Below are positions 49,718-58,229 of a stretch of DNA of 64,000 nucleotides, piece by piece. The stretch comes from Phytoactinopolyspora halotolerans. GTDB lineage: Bacteria > Actinomycetota > Actinomycetes > Jiangellales > Jiangellaceae. The position numbers and the translations under genes were made by a program. The stretch covers positions 1 through 64,000 of the forward strand of contig NZ_JAAGOA010000012.1 in the NCBI RefSeq assembly GCF_010550675.1. The letters run 5' to 3'. Each line of letters starts with the position of its first letter. Position 1 is the first letter of the stretch. A model generated the notes under the pieces. It searched no databases. It was not told where the DNA came from and was given only the letters and a program-made list of their open reading frames with translations.

Positions 49718-50623
49718 TCATTTGATGCCCGCGTTGGTGAAGCCCTGAATGAAGTACCGCTGCGCCACCAGGAAGAGCAGCACCATCGGGATCGTCGCCA
49801 AGGTGCTGCCGGCCATCAGGTAGGCCCACTGTGTCGTCTCCTCCTGGCGGAACACCGCCAGCCCGACCTGGATCACGCGCAGGTCGTCCCGGGTGGTCAC
49901 CAGCAACGGCCAGAGGAAGTTGTTCCAGCTGTCCTGGAAGGTGAGCAGGGCGACCGTGGCCAGGGCCGGTTTGATCAGCGGCGTGTAGACCTGTCCCCAG
50001 ATCCGGAACTCGCCCAGACCGTCGATGCGCGCCGCCTCCTCCAGCTCACGCGGCAGCGACAAGTAGAACTGCCGGAACAGGAAGATGGCGAACGGGCTCA
50101 GCCCGCCTGGGATGAGCAACGCCCACCAGGTGTTCAGCCAACCGCTGCCGCCCTGACCGAGGATGTCGTTGCCTCCGAACAGCGGCATGAACTTCACGAT
50201 CAGGAACTGCGGCACGATCTTGGTGTACGTGGGGATCATCAACATGGCGATGAAGCCCAGGAACACGAGCTCGCGGCCGCGGAACGGGATGCGCGCCAGC
50301 GCGTATCCCGCCATCGCGCCGAAGATCAAGGTGATGATCGTGTGGCCGGTGGCGATGATGAAGCTGTTCCGGAAGTAGGTGGCGAACGGTGCGGCGTCGA
50401 GCGCCTCGGCATAGTTGCTCCACGCCCACTCCTTCGGCCAGAACGTCGGCGGGAACTCGATGAGTTCGCCCGGACCCTTCACCGAGGTGAGGATCATCCA
50501 CAGGAACGGCACGATCATGGTGAACGCGCCGAACGCCAGCACGCAGGTCAGGGCGATGCGCTTGCCGTCGAACCGTCGTTTGACCGGAGACGCCGCAGTG
50601 GTCTGCGTCATGGCCGCACTCAC
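49718..50623 (-). CDS. Carbohydrate ABC transporter permease, MalG-like
   Basis: A 301-residue permease with six predicted helices; the EAA loop reads ELEEAARIDGLGEFRIWGQV and the end is FIQGFTNAGIK, typical of MalG/UgpE. The GTG at 50623 has GGAGG nine bases upstream and overlaps the stop of the MalF-type gene (GTGA). It is the third gene of the lyase operon. With the adjacent permease and binding protein it imports the oligosaccharide products of the secreted lyases. There is no ATPase in the operon. Confidence 0.93.
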   Translation of the reverse strand: MSAAMTQTTAASPVKRRFDGKRIALTCVLAFGAFTMIVPFLWMILTSVKGPGELIEFPPTFWPKEWAWSNYAEALDAAPFATYFRNSFIIATGHTIITLIFGAMAGYALARIPFRGRELVFLGFIAMLMIPTYTKIVPQFLIVKFMPLFGGNDILGQGGSGWLNTWWALLIPGGLSPFAIFLFRQFYLSLPRELEEAARIDGLGEFRIWGQVYTPLIKPALATVALLTFQDSWNNFLWPLLVTTRDDLRVIQVGLAVFRQEETTQWAYLMAGSTLATIPMVLLFLVAQRYFIQGFTNAGIK

Positions 50624-51570
50624 GTGTCGTCACCTCCGGTGAGCCGCCGGTTGACGACGGTCAGCACGATCAGGAAGGCGAACAGGACCACCGACTGCGC
50701 ACACGCCATGCCCATCCGGAAGTTCTGGAACGCGCTGCGGTAGACCTCGTAGGTCATCATGGTCGTCGCGTTCGCCGGGCCGCCGTCGGTCAGCACGTAG
50801 ATCTGGTCGAATACCTGGAACGCGCCGATGATCGAGACGACGAAGACGAAGAACGTGGCCGGTTTGAGCATCGGCAGCGTCACCGAGAAGAACTGCTGAA
50901 TCTTGGACGCTCCGTCGATGGAGGCCGCCTCGTACAGGTTGGGGTCGATGTTCTGCAGTGCCGCCAGGTAGATCAGCATCTTGATCCCGATCCCCTGCCA
51001 GATGCCGACGATGATCACCGACCACAGCGCCCAGTCCGGGTTGCCCAGCCACACCTGGCCGGGCAGCCCGACGATCGACAGCAGTCCGTTGAGCAGCCCG
51101 TACTGCGGGTTGTACATCCACAGCCACACCATCGCGATGGCGACGGTCGCGGTGACATGCGGAAGGAAGAACGCCGCCCGGTAGAGCGTGCGCCCGACGA
51201 TCCGCTGGTTCAGCAGCACGGCGATGACGACGGCGACGGCCATCGACACCGGGACGGTGAAGAAGGTGTAGACGATCGTGTTCCACGTGGCCTTGCGGAA
51301 CACGGCGTCGTTCCAGATCTCGATGTAGTTGTCCAGCCCGACCCACCGGGGCGCGCTGATCACGCGATAGTCGGTGAAACTGAGTACCAGCGTCGCCAGC
51401 ACCGGGATGGCGATCCAGAGGATGCTGTGGCCGAGTGCCGGCGCCACCATCAGCCAACCGGCCCGGCGCAACTTGCGCGACGCCGACGGGCGGCGCCGGG
51501 AGCGCCACCGCCGGGCGGTGGCGGGCTCGGAGCCGGCCACCGTGCCGGACGGTTTGGTCGTCATGGTCAT
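50620..51570 (-). CDS. Carbohydrate ABC transporter permease, MalF-like
   Basis: A 316-residue permease. A basic leader (residues 1-35) precedes six helices; the EAA loop is NLYEAASIDGASKIQQFFSV. The start is ATG 51570, two bases after the end of the binding-protein gene; there is only a weak ribosome site, so translation is probably coupled. It forms the channel with the MalG-like protein encoded next. Confidence 0.93.
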   Translation of the reverse strand: MTMTTKPSGTVAGSEPATARRWRSRRRPSASRKLRRAGWLMVAPALGHSILWIAIPVLATLVLSFTDYRVISAPRWVGLDNYIEIWNDAVFRKATWNTIVYTFFTVPVSMAVAVVIAVLLNQRIVGRTLYRAAFFLPHVTATVAIAMVWLWMYNPQYGLLNGLLSIVGLPGQVWLGNPDWALWSVIIVGIWQGIGIKMLIYLAALQNIDPNLYEAASIDGASKIQQFFSVTLPMLKPATFFVFVVSIIGAFQVFDQIYVLTDGGPANATTMMTYEVYRSAFQNFRMGMACAQSVVLFAFLIVLTVVNRRLTGGDDT

Positions 51571-51572
51571 GC

Positions 51573-52877
51573 CTACCGCGCCATTGCCTCGCGTGCTTCG
51601 CCGGCGAGATCGTCGAGCGCCTGCTGGGGCGTTTTCTCACCGAGCAGGGCCGCCTCGATCGCCGGGGTGAAGTCGCCCCGGATCTCCAGCCACTGCGGCA
51701 CGCCGCCTTCGCGCTGGGCGATCTCGAGGTTTTCCATCGCGAACTGGACCAGCGGGTTGTTCTGCACGTACTCGCTGTCGAGCAATTCGGTCCGCGCCGG
51801 GACGTTGCCGCGCTGTTCGTTGGCGCCGAGCGCCGCCTCCGGTCCGGTGAGGAACTCGACCAGTGCCGCGGCGGCCTCCGGATGATCGGAGCCGGCCGAG
51901 ACGGTGGCCAGCGTGCCGCCGAAGAACATGCCGGGTTCGCTGCCCGTGATCGTGAACGGCACGAGCTGGTCGGCCAGCTCCGGTGCGGCCTCCTGCAGCT
52001 GGATCCACAGGTTGTTGTGGCCTACCGCCATCGCCGCCCGGTCGTTGAGCAGCGGATGCACGTCGATGTCGGTGCTGGAGAAGCCGATGTCCTCCACGCG
52101 GTCCTCGTGCATCAGATCCACCAGGTACTGCAGCGCGGCGACGCCCTCGGGCGAGTTGAACGTCGGCTCGGTGAAGTCCTCGCTGAACAGTGAGCCGCCG
52201 TGGGCGAAGAGAAAGACCTCGTACATCTGGCGCAGATCCATCGAGAGCATGTCGAAGCCGGCGCGCTGGAGCTGACCGCCCGAGTCTCGCTCGGTGAGAG
52301 CGATCGCGTATTCGCGCAACTCCTCCAGCGAACTCGGCGGCTCGTCGAAACCGGCCTCGGCGAGCAGGTCCTTGCGGGCGATGCCGAACCGGGTGTCCAG
52401 CATGATCGGAATCGCGTAGAGGTCGTCCTGCCACACCCCGCCCGCGAGAATCTCCGGGGTGAAGTCCTCGGACAGGTCATCCACGGTGATTCCGAGTTCG
52501 CCGAGGTCGGCCAGGATCCCGTTCTCGGCGAAGGCCTCGATCCAGCCGACGCCCATCATCATCACGTCCGGCACCAAACCGCTGGCCACAGCGGTGGTGA
52601 GCTTCTCGTTGAGGCTGCCGTAGTCGGTGTAATCGACCGTCACGGTGACGTCGGGGTACTGCTCGTAGAACTGCGGAAGCAGTTCCTCTTCGAGCAGCGC
52701 CTTGCCCTCCGCGCCCTCGAAGATGGGCGTGAGGACGGTGAGCTCTCCGCTCACCTGCCCGTCGCCTGAACCGTTCTCGCTACTGGTCTCCGAGTCGTCG
52801 CCGCAGGCGGCGAGGACGAGTGAGGTCGTCGCGGCCGCGAGAAGCGCCGCCGCGCCTCGGCGTGTCCAAGATGTCAT
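51573..52877 (-). CDS. Sugar ABC transporter substrate-binding lipoprotein
   Basis: A 434-residue extracellular solute-binding protein (family 1). The signal peptide ends LVLAAC, with Cys25 as the lipid anchor. The mature protein begins after an acidic Ser/Gly linker and contains ELTVLTPIFEGAEGKALLEE, DVMMMGVGWIEAFAENGIL and GGTLATVSAGSDHPEAAAAL motifs of the family. The ATG has AAGGAG nine bases upstream. It is the first gene of the eight-gene lyase operon and is expressed from a promoter overlapped by a LacI-type operator. The ligand is presumably a uronate oligosaccharide. Confidence 0.93.
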   Translation of the reverse strand: MTSWTRRGAAALLAAATTSLVLAACGDDSETSSENGSGDGQVSGELTVLTPIFEGAEGKALLEEELLPQFYEQYPDVTVTVDYTDYGSLNEKLTTAVASGLVPDVMMMGVGWIEAFAENGILADLGELGITVDDLSEDFTPEILAGGVWQDDLYAIPIMLDTRFGIARKDLLAEAGFDEPPSSLEELREYAIALTERDSGGQLQRAGFDMLSMDLRQMYEVFLFAHGGSLFSEDFTEPTFNSPEGVAALQYLVDLMHEDRVEDIGFSSTDIDVHPLLNDRAAMAVGHNNLWIQLQEAAPELADQLVPFTITGSEPGMFFGGTLATVSAGSDHPEAAAALVEFLTGPEAALGANEQRGNVPARTELLDSEYVQNNPLVQFAMENLEIAQREGGVPQWLEIRGDFTPAIEAALLGEKTPQQALDDLAGEAREAMAR

Positions 52878-52928
52878 GCGCTGTGCTCCTTCCGAGGAGT
52901 CAACCGGCGATGTGCTGTATGCCGAGCT

Positions 52929-52974
52929 ACTGTAACGATGCAGTGACCCTAGGGGAGCATTTCCAGCACGTCAA
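52929..52974 (-). promoter_or_regulatory. Lyase-operon promoter with operator at the start site
   Basis: On the minus strand TTGACG (52974-52969) and TAGGGT (52951-52946) are 17 bases apart. Transcription would begin near 52939, inside the 16-bp imperfect palindrome ACTGTAACGATGCAGT (52929-52944), which has a central CG as in LacI-family operators. Confidence 0.75.
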
Positions 52975-53028
52975 TAGGGTGTTACTCGGAAGACAACCAT
53001 CTGCCCTGCTCGGAACGGTGGAATTGCT

Positions 53029-53044
53029 ACTGCATCGTTACACT
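53029..53044. promoter_or_regulatory. Second LacI-type operator, inverse copy
   Basis: ACTGCATCGTTACACT repeats the reverse complement of the 52929 operator with one difference; 14 bases are identical. The centres are exactly 100 bases apart. It lies in the promoter region of the divergent LacI gene and suggests autoregulation, possibly with DNA looping. Confidence 0.75.
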
Positions 53045-53089
53045 GATACGCTACGATCGCCCCTAGTCGACTAGCAGAAATCGGGTGCG

Positions 53090-54136
53090 ATGGCAGGCGT
53101 CACCATTCAGCACGTCGCTCAGGCCGCCGGTGTATCCCCCACCACGGTCTCCAATCTGCTGAACGGCAGGGCGAATCAGATGCTCCCCGAGACCCGGCAG
53201 CGCGTCGAAGCCGCCATCGAGCGGCTCGGCTACCGGCCGAACCGGGCCGCGCGGCACCTGCGCACCGGCCGGTCCCGAACCGTCGGCCTGGTGGTGCCGT
53301 CCGTCGGCAACCCGTTCTGGGGCACGTTCGCCCGTTACCTCGAGGCTGCGGCCTTGACCGAGGGGTACAACGTGTTGCTCTGCAACAGCGAGCGCGACCC
53401 GGACCGGGAGCGGCGGTACGTCGAAGAGTTATGGTCGGACGGCGTCCAGGGTGTGGTGCTGTGCTCGTCGCTGCCGTCGCTGGAGCACGTCATGCCGCTG
53501 ATGGACCGGGGCCTGCAGATCGTCGCCTTCGACCGGGCCGCCCAAGCCAACGACGCCGACTCGCTGGTCAGCATCAGCATCGACAACGCCGTCGGCAGCC
53601 AGCTGGCCACCACGCACCTCACCTCGCTGGGACACCGGCGGCTCGCCTTCGTCTCCGGTGCGCTCGGCAGTATCAACCGCAAGGAGCGCTACCGCGGATT
53701 CACGGCCGCCCTGGAACAGGCCGGGCTGTCCACCGAGAACACCCTCTGGCCGGGTGCGTCCGGCGAGCAGTTCGGCGACGTCGAGACGGCCGAACTGGGT
53801 CGCCGCGCCGCACGCGAGCTGCTGGCGACCGACGATCCGCCCACCGGGATCGTCGCCATCAACGACATGTGCGCGCTCGGGGTCTGCCGGGGTGTCCGCG
53901 ACGCGGGACTGGAGGTCGCCAAGGACGTCTCGGTCGTCGGATTCGACGACATCGTCCTCGCCGACCTCTACGATCCGCCCCTCACCACGGTCCGCCAGCC
54001 GATGCCGGAGATGGCCAAGGCGGCGATCGCCGAACTGAAATCGCGGGTCGAGGGCCCCGGCACCGGCCAGGGCCGCTCCCTTCTCCTGCGCCCGGAACTC
54101 GTGGTGCGCCAGTCGAGCGCTCCCCCACGGGGCTGA
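53090..54136 (+). CDS. LacI-family transcriptional regulator (lyase operon)
   Basis: A 348-residue LacI regulator. The helix-turn-helix IQHVAQAAGVSPTTVSNLLN is at residues 5-24, the hinge is NRAARHLRTGRSRTVGLVVP, and the sugar domain ends VSVVGFDDIVLADLYDPPLTT. It is divergent from the lyase operon, and two near-identical inverse operators lie over the two promoters. The inferred role is repression of the operon and itself until a uronate oligosaccharide or breakdown product binds. The ribosome site is weak, in keeping with low-level expression. Confidence 0.93.
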   Translation: MAGVTIQHVAQAAGVSPTTVSNLLNGRANQMLPETRQRVEAAIERLGYRPNRAARHLRTGRSRTVGLVVPSVGNPFWGTFARYLEAAALTEGYNVLLCNSERDPDRERRYVEELWSDGVQGVVLCSSLPSLEHVMPLMDRGLQIVAFDRAAQANDADSLVSISIDNAVGSQLATTHLTSLGHRRLAFVSGALGSINRKERYRGFTAALEQAGLSTENTLWPGASGEQFGDVETAELGRRAARELLATDDPPTGIVAINDMCALGVCRGVRDAGLEVAKDVSVVGFDDIVLADLYDPPLTTVRQPMPEMAKAAIAELKSRVEGPGTGQGRSLLLRPELVVRQSSAPPRG

Positions 54137-54151
54137 ACGCCGGATCTTCGC

Positions 54152-54871
54152 TCAGCCCGGTCCGCGCCCCGGCGCGATACCGGCGCCGGCCTCGTCGATC
54201 CGTTCGTCGACACGGCGGGCCAGTTCCACGTCCCGAGCGGTCACCGCGCCGACCGACGCGGTCTGGATCACCAGCTCCGCCGAGCTGCCGTCTCGATCCA
54301 CATGCGGCGTGCTCCCGAACTCGCCACGCAGCTCCGAAAGGCCGGCCAGCACCGCGTCCAGGTTCTCGGGCGGGAGTTCGATCGTGCGTCGCAACGCCGT
54401 CGCGTCGCCCGTCCAGTAAGGCAACCGTCGCAGCGCGTCGTCGACCTCGTCGTCCGTGAGCGGCGCTTCGTGCCCCGTCGCCCCGGTGATTCCGCCACCG
54501 GGACCGGGATCGGCGAACAGCGGCCGTATGGCATCGGGCAGGTGCAGGCTGCGGACCAGCTCCGGATCCTGCTCCGCCAGTGAGGAGAGCACTGTCTGCA
54601 CGCGCAGCGGGACGTCTTCCGGGGGCTGCTCGGTCACCATCGCCACCGCGCGTACGAACGTCGCGTCGTCCCAGTGGCGGACGGGTTCGCCCGCCGGGAG
54701 GTCCTCCCGGAACTCTCCGGGAAGACCGTGATACAGGCGGTCCCTCCCGTCCTGGTCGAGGACGCGCGCGAGCACGGCGAGGGTGGCCCTCGTCAGCGTG
54801 CGCGCCTGGGGAGTGTCGAGGCCGAGGTTCCTCGACACGGCGGTAAGAAGCTCTTGGTATTCCACGCTCAT
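54152..54871 (-). CDS. DUF2267 protein fused to a pterin-dehydratase-like domain
   Basis: A 239-residue protein with two parts. Residues 1 to about 125 match DUF2267 (YQELLTAVSRNLGLDTPQAR, LARVLDQDGRDRLYHGLPGEF). Residues about 145-235 have the layout of pterin-4a-carbinolamine dehydratase (LTDDEVDDALRRLPYWTGD, then AVTARDVELARRVDE), but the catalytic HHP and TH motifs are replaced by TPHVD and TAS, so dehydratase activity is doubtful. The ATG at 54871 has AGGAG upstream. The neighbours give no pathway. It may be a binding or scaffold protein, perhaps stress related. Confidence 0.8.
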   Translation of the reverse strand: MSVEYQELLTAVSRNLGLDTPQARTLTRATLAVLARVLDQDGRDRLYHGLPGEFREDLPAGEPVRHWDDATFVRAVAMVTEQPPEDVPLRVQTVLSSLAEQDPELVRSLHLPDAIRPLFADPGPGGGITGATGHEAPLTDDEVDDALRRLPYWTGDATALRRTIELPPENLDAVLAGLSELRGEFGSTPHVDRDGSSAELVIQTASVGAVTARDVELARRVDERIDEAGAGIAPGRGPG

Positions 54872-55131
54872 CGGCTTCCACTCCTCGATCGACCGGGTCG
54901 TCGGGGCCGGTGATGGCTCGCGTACCCACCGGACGCCCGGCCGAAACGGCCCACCGGCCCTCGAACGTGACTGCCCGAGTCGGCCCATAGTCAGCCCGTC
55001 GTCCGCCCGCGGTGCGCCTGCACCCTTTCACCGATGCGACCGCCGCCGTTCATTGCCGGGACAACTTTCACCGTCTATGGTCTAGATCACTCCGGAATGG
55101 GTCCATTCAGGCAAGGACGAGGTGAGCTGAC

Positions 55132-56448
55132 ATGACAGTGTCTCGACGTTCGGTGCTGGGCGGTATCGCGGCCACGGTGGCAGCCGTGCCACTCGGGGGT
55201 GTCGCCGTCGCCAACCCGGATGCGACGACGGCGCAGCGGCGGTCCCGCCACGTCGTCCTGGTGGACTGGGACGGCTTCGACCCTGACTACCGCGGCCGCG
55301 TCCCTACGCCCAACCTCGACCGGCTCGCCGCACGTGGCAGCCTCTCCATCGCCGAGACCACGTTTCACACCGTCTCCAACCCGGTCCGAGCCTCCATGAG
55401 CACCGGCGCCTACCCGGAGACGCACGGCAACGTCGCCTACGTCTACGATCCCGCGACCGACACCGCACAGGGCCAGAGCCGATTCCTTGCCGCCGAGACC
55501 ATCGCCGAGGCGCTGGCGGCCGAGGGGCGCACGATCGCCTCGGTGCAGTGGTACATGATCCAGAACAACGGGGTCACCTACGGCGATCCCGAGCACCTCT
55601 ACGTCCAGCCGGGCGGGCCCTTCCAGCAACGGGTCGACGCCGCGATCGACATCCTCCACCAACGCCCCGTCGATTCCAACGGTCAGCAGGTGACGGTCCC
55701 CAAGATTCCCGATTTCCTCGCCGTCTACAGCTCCGACCTCGACGGGACCGGCCACAACGAAGGGCCGGACAGCCCGGCGATCGGCTCCATCCTCGCCGAA
55801 CACGATCACCAGCTCGGCCGCCTCATCCAGGCCACCAAGGACGTGGGTATCTACCCGGATACCACGTTCATCCTCACCAGCGACCACGGCATGACCGCGT
55901 GGAACCGGACCCTCATCCCGGACGTACTGGCGGCTGTGGACAGCGCCGGATATCAAGCCGAGATCGTCACACCGGGCAACTCGCCGGCTCCGGAGACGGA
56001 AGTGATCATCGTGCCGAACTCGGTGCGCGTGGGCCATATCACGCTCCGTGGCCGAGCTGCCGATAACCCCCACCGGCTCAAGATCACCGCCACGCTCCGC
56101 CGGCTCCGGCAGGTGATGCGCGTCCTGGACCGGGACGACCTCGCCCGGATCCACGCCAGCGAGAAGCTCGGCGACCTGGCGGTGGAGGCCAGGCCGCCGT
56201 GGGGCTTCGCGCTCAGCGAGCCGCCCGAAGGGACGTGGCGCGGCTCGCACGGCGGGCTCGAGGAGATCGAGGTTCCGCTGTTCCTCGCCGGCGCCGGAAT
56301 CCGTTCCGGTGTCCGTCCCCGCCAACCCAAGATCGTCGACGTGGCGCCGACCATCGCCGAGCTCCTCGGTGCCCGGCCGCCGGCGCAGGCACAGGGCCGT
56401 GTCCTCAGCGAGGTCTTCGCGGAAAGCCCGGCGCGATCGCGAGGCTGA
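55132..56448 (+). CDS. Tat-exported alkaline phosphatase-superfamily phosphodiesterase
   Basis: A 438-residue exported enzyme. The N-terminus has a twin-arginine signal, S4-R-R-S-V-L9, with a cleavage region near VAVANP. The body is of the type I phosphodiesterase/nucleotide pyrophosphatase group (PF01663): metal-site Asp in VVLVDWDGFDPDY, the PTPNLDRLAARG helix, a Ser/Thr nucleophile region around HTVSNPVRASMSTG, DLDGTGHNEGPDS, and TSDHGM. The ATG has GAGGTGAG. Tat export fits a metal-loaded enzyme. It probably hydrolyses phosphodiesters or pyrophosphates outside the cell; the substrate is unknown. Confidence 0.87.
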   Translation: MTVSRRSVLGGIAATVAAVPLGGVAVANPDATTAQRRSRHVVLVDWDGFDPDYRGRVPTPNLDRLAARGSLSIAETTFHTVSNPVRASMSTGAYPETHGNVAYVYDPATDTAQGQSRFLAAETIAEALAAEGRTIASVQWYMIQNNGVTYGDPEHLYVQPGGPFQQRVDAAIDILHQRPVDSNGQQVTVPKIPDFLAVYSSDLDGTGHNEGPDSPAIGSILAEHDHQLGRLIQATKDVGIYPDTTFILTSDHGMTAWNRTLIPDVLAAVDSAGYQAEIVTPGNSPAPETEVIIVPNSVRVGHITLRGRAADNPHRLKITATLRRLRQVMRVLDRDDLARIHASEKLGDLAVEARPPWGFALSEPPEGTWRGSHGGLEEIEVPLFLAGAGIRSGVRPRQPKIVDVAPTIAELLGARPPAQAQGRVLSEVFAESPARSRG

Positions 56449-56463
56449 CACGACGGCGGGGGC

Positions 56464-57624
56464 GTGTCGACACCCGCCGTTCGCCCGCAGATCAGCATGC
56501 GGACGGATCGATCGGGGCACTATGAGAAGGTGATGATCGACGACGTCGACTCGCCGGCCCGGCAGGCCTCAGCCTTCCAGGCCGGCTCACGGCGCCGCGT
56601 CATCGGGCTGATCGTGTTCGGGGCGGTGCTCGTCGCGGCGGGCGTGACCGTCCTCCCCACATGCGCGCCGCAGCTGGCCGGTGCCCTGCGAGACAAGCCC
56701 GCCGCGCCCCTGCTGCTGACGGCGTGCTGGCTGCTGGCGGCGTCCGCGTCGGTGATCGGCAAGAAGGTCGTCGCCGCGGGTCACCTCACCTGGCGGACAG
56801 CGGTCACGTCGCACATCGGCGGCACGGTGGCCAATCGGGTCGTCCCGGCCGGCCTGGGCGCGGCGGGCGTGTTCATCGCCGCCCTGCGCCGTGGAGGCGC
56901 CACCACCACCGGAGCCGTCGGCGTGGTCGCCTTGTGGGCCGCCGCCAGCGGTGTCATCCATGCCGTCGGGCTCGTGTTGGGTGTGGCCTGGCTGCGTGGC
57001 GGAGGCTCGGCGACGGTAGCGGCGCTCCTGGCGATCGGCGCGACGATCGTGATCGGCCGCCGCGTCGTCACGCGATACGGTACGTCGGTCACCATGTTCC
57101 TGAGCCGGCGACGGATGCCTGCCGCCGTTTCCGGCGCCCTCACCACCAGACTCCGCCGGATCGCATCCGCCGTCGGCGAGGTCGTTGCGGCAGCCCGGGC
57201 GCGGCCGGGGATGGCGTTCGCGGCACTGCTCGCGCACCTCGCGGCCATGTCGAGCTTGGCCATGGGTTTCGCGACCGCGTCCGCTGTCGTCGGTGTCCCG
57301 GTGACGGCCACCGCGAGCGTCGCGGCGTATCTGGCGGGCACGGCGCTGTCGGCCTCCACGGCGACCCCCGCCGGGATCGGGTCCGCGGAGGCCGCGCTCG
57401 TGGGTGCCCTCGTCGTCGCCGGCGCCGGCGTCAGCGAGGCTCTGCCTGCCGTGCTGCTCTTCCGCGCGGTGACGTTGCTGGCGCCAGTCGTTATTGCCGC
57501 CCTGATCGCCGTCAGCCACCTGCTGTCGGCGATGACGCGCCGAGCGTGGTCAGTGGCGGCGTGGCGAACCGTGGACGGTCCATCAGCAGCTTCCACTCCC
57601 CCGTCTGTCGATCCAGTGCCCTGA
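56464..57624 (+). CDS. Flippase-like membrane protein (UPF0104/MprF N-domain type)
   Basis: A protein of up to 386 residues with about eight membrane helices and the family segments VANRVVPAGLGAAGVFIAAL and STATPAGIGSAEAALVGALV, typical of lysylphosphatidylglycerol synthase transmembrane (flippase) domains. No synthase domain is attached. The start is uncertain: GTG 56464, ATG 56497 or ATG 56533 all precede the first helix, which begins near residue 46; none has an ideal ribosome site. It follows the phosphodiesterase gene by 15 bases if GTG is used and may be cotranscribed. A role in lipid flipping or membrane modification is inferred. Confidence 0.82.
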   Translation: MSTPAVRPQISMRTDRSGHYEKVMIDDVDSPARQASAFQAGSRRRVIGLIVFGAVLVAAGVTVLPTCAPQLAGALRDKPAAPLLLTACWLLAASASVIGKKVVAAGHLTWRTAVTSHIGGTVANRVVPAGLGAAGVFIAALRRGGATTTGAVGVVALWAAASGVIHAVGLVLGVAWLRGGGSATVAALLAIGATIVIGRRVVTRYGTSVTMFLSRRRMPAAVSGALTTRLRRIASAVGEVVAAARARPGMAFAALLAHLAAMSSLAMGFATASAVVGVPVTATASVAAYLAGTALSASTATPAGIGSAEAALVGALVVAGAGVSEALPAVLLFRAVTLLAPVVIAALIAVSHLLSAMTRRAWSVAAWRTVDGPSAASTPPSVDPVP

Positions 57625-57731
57625 CGTCCCCGCGGTGACACCGCATTGAAGAGGAGCCCGGCAGCCACTGCTGATCCACGGCGGAGCCGGATGCGACAAC
57701 TGGCCGCGGAAGGTGCGTTAGCGTTGGCGTG

Positions 57732-58118
57732 ATGACACCCTCCGGCGACCTCTCTCGTTCCGTGTGGGGCGCCGGCGTGGTCGACCTCGTGCTCATCGGC
57801 GTGTTCGCCGTTGCCGGCCGAAGCAGCCACGATCGCGCCGTCCTCGCACTCGGTTACTTCACGACGCTGTGGACTTTCGCGGTCGGCGCCGCGGTGGGCT
57901 GGCTGCTGACACGCGCCTGGCGGCGTCCACTCGCCCCGGTACCGACCGGCGTCGGGGTCTGGCTGTCGACCGTGACCGTCGGCGTCGCGTTGCGGGCCGT
58001 CTCCGGGCAGGGCACGGCGATTCCCTTCGTCATCGTCGCCACCGCCACACTGGCGCTGTGCCTGGTCGGCTGGCGGTTGGTCGCCACCTGTGCGGTTCGC
58101 GTTCGCGCCGCGCGCTAA
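57732..58118 (+). CDS. DUF3054 family membrane protein
   Basis: A 128-residue protein with four predicted helices. It has the DUF3054 pattern: DLVLIGVFAVAGRSSHD, then TTLWTFAVGAAVGWLL, GVGVWLSTVTVGVALRAVSGQGTAIPFVIVATA in order, and a basic tail. The GTG at 57729 or the ATG at 57732 can start it; TAGCGT lies five bases before the GTG, so the transcript may be leaderless. The family is common in actinomycetes and has no known function. Confidence 0.85.
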   Translation: MTPSGDLSRSVWGAGVVDLVLIGVFAVAGRSSHDRAVLALGYFTTLWTFAVGAAVGWLLTRAWRRPLAPVPTGVGVWLSTVTVGVALRAVSGQGTAIPFVIVATATLALCLVGWRLVATCAVRVRAAR

Positions 58119-58229
58119 CGCCCGCCGCGGCCACGTACCGCATTCTTCCCCTGGCCGGTGGGTATCCCTGTTGAATGACATCGATATGTGGCGGCCCTGA
58201 ACCGCAACCGAACGGTCCGGAGGTCGACC

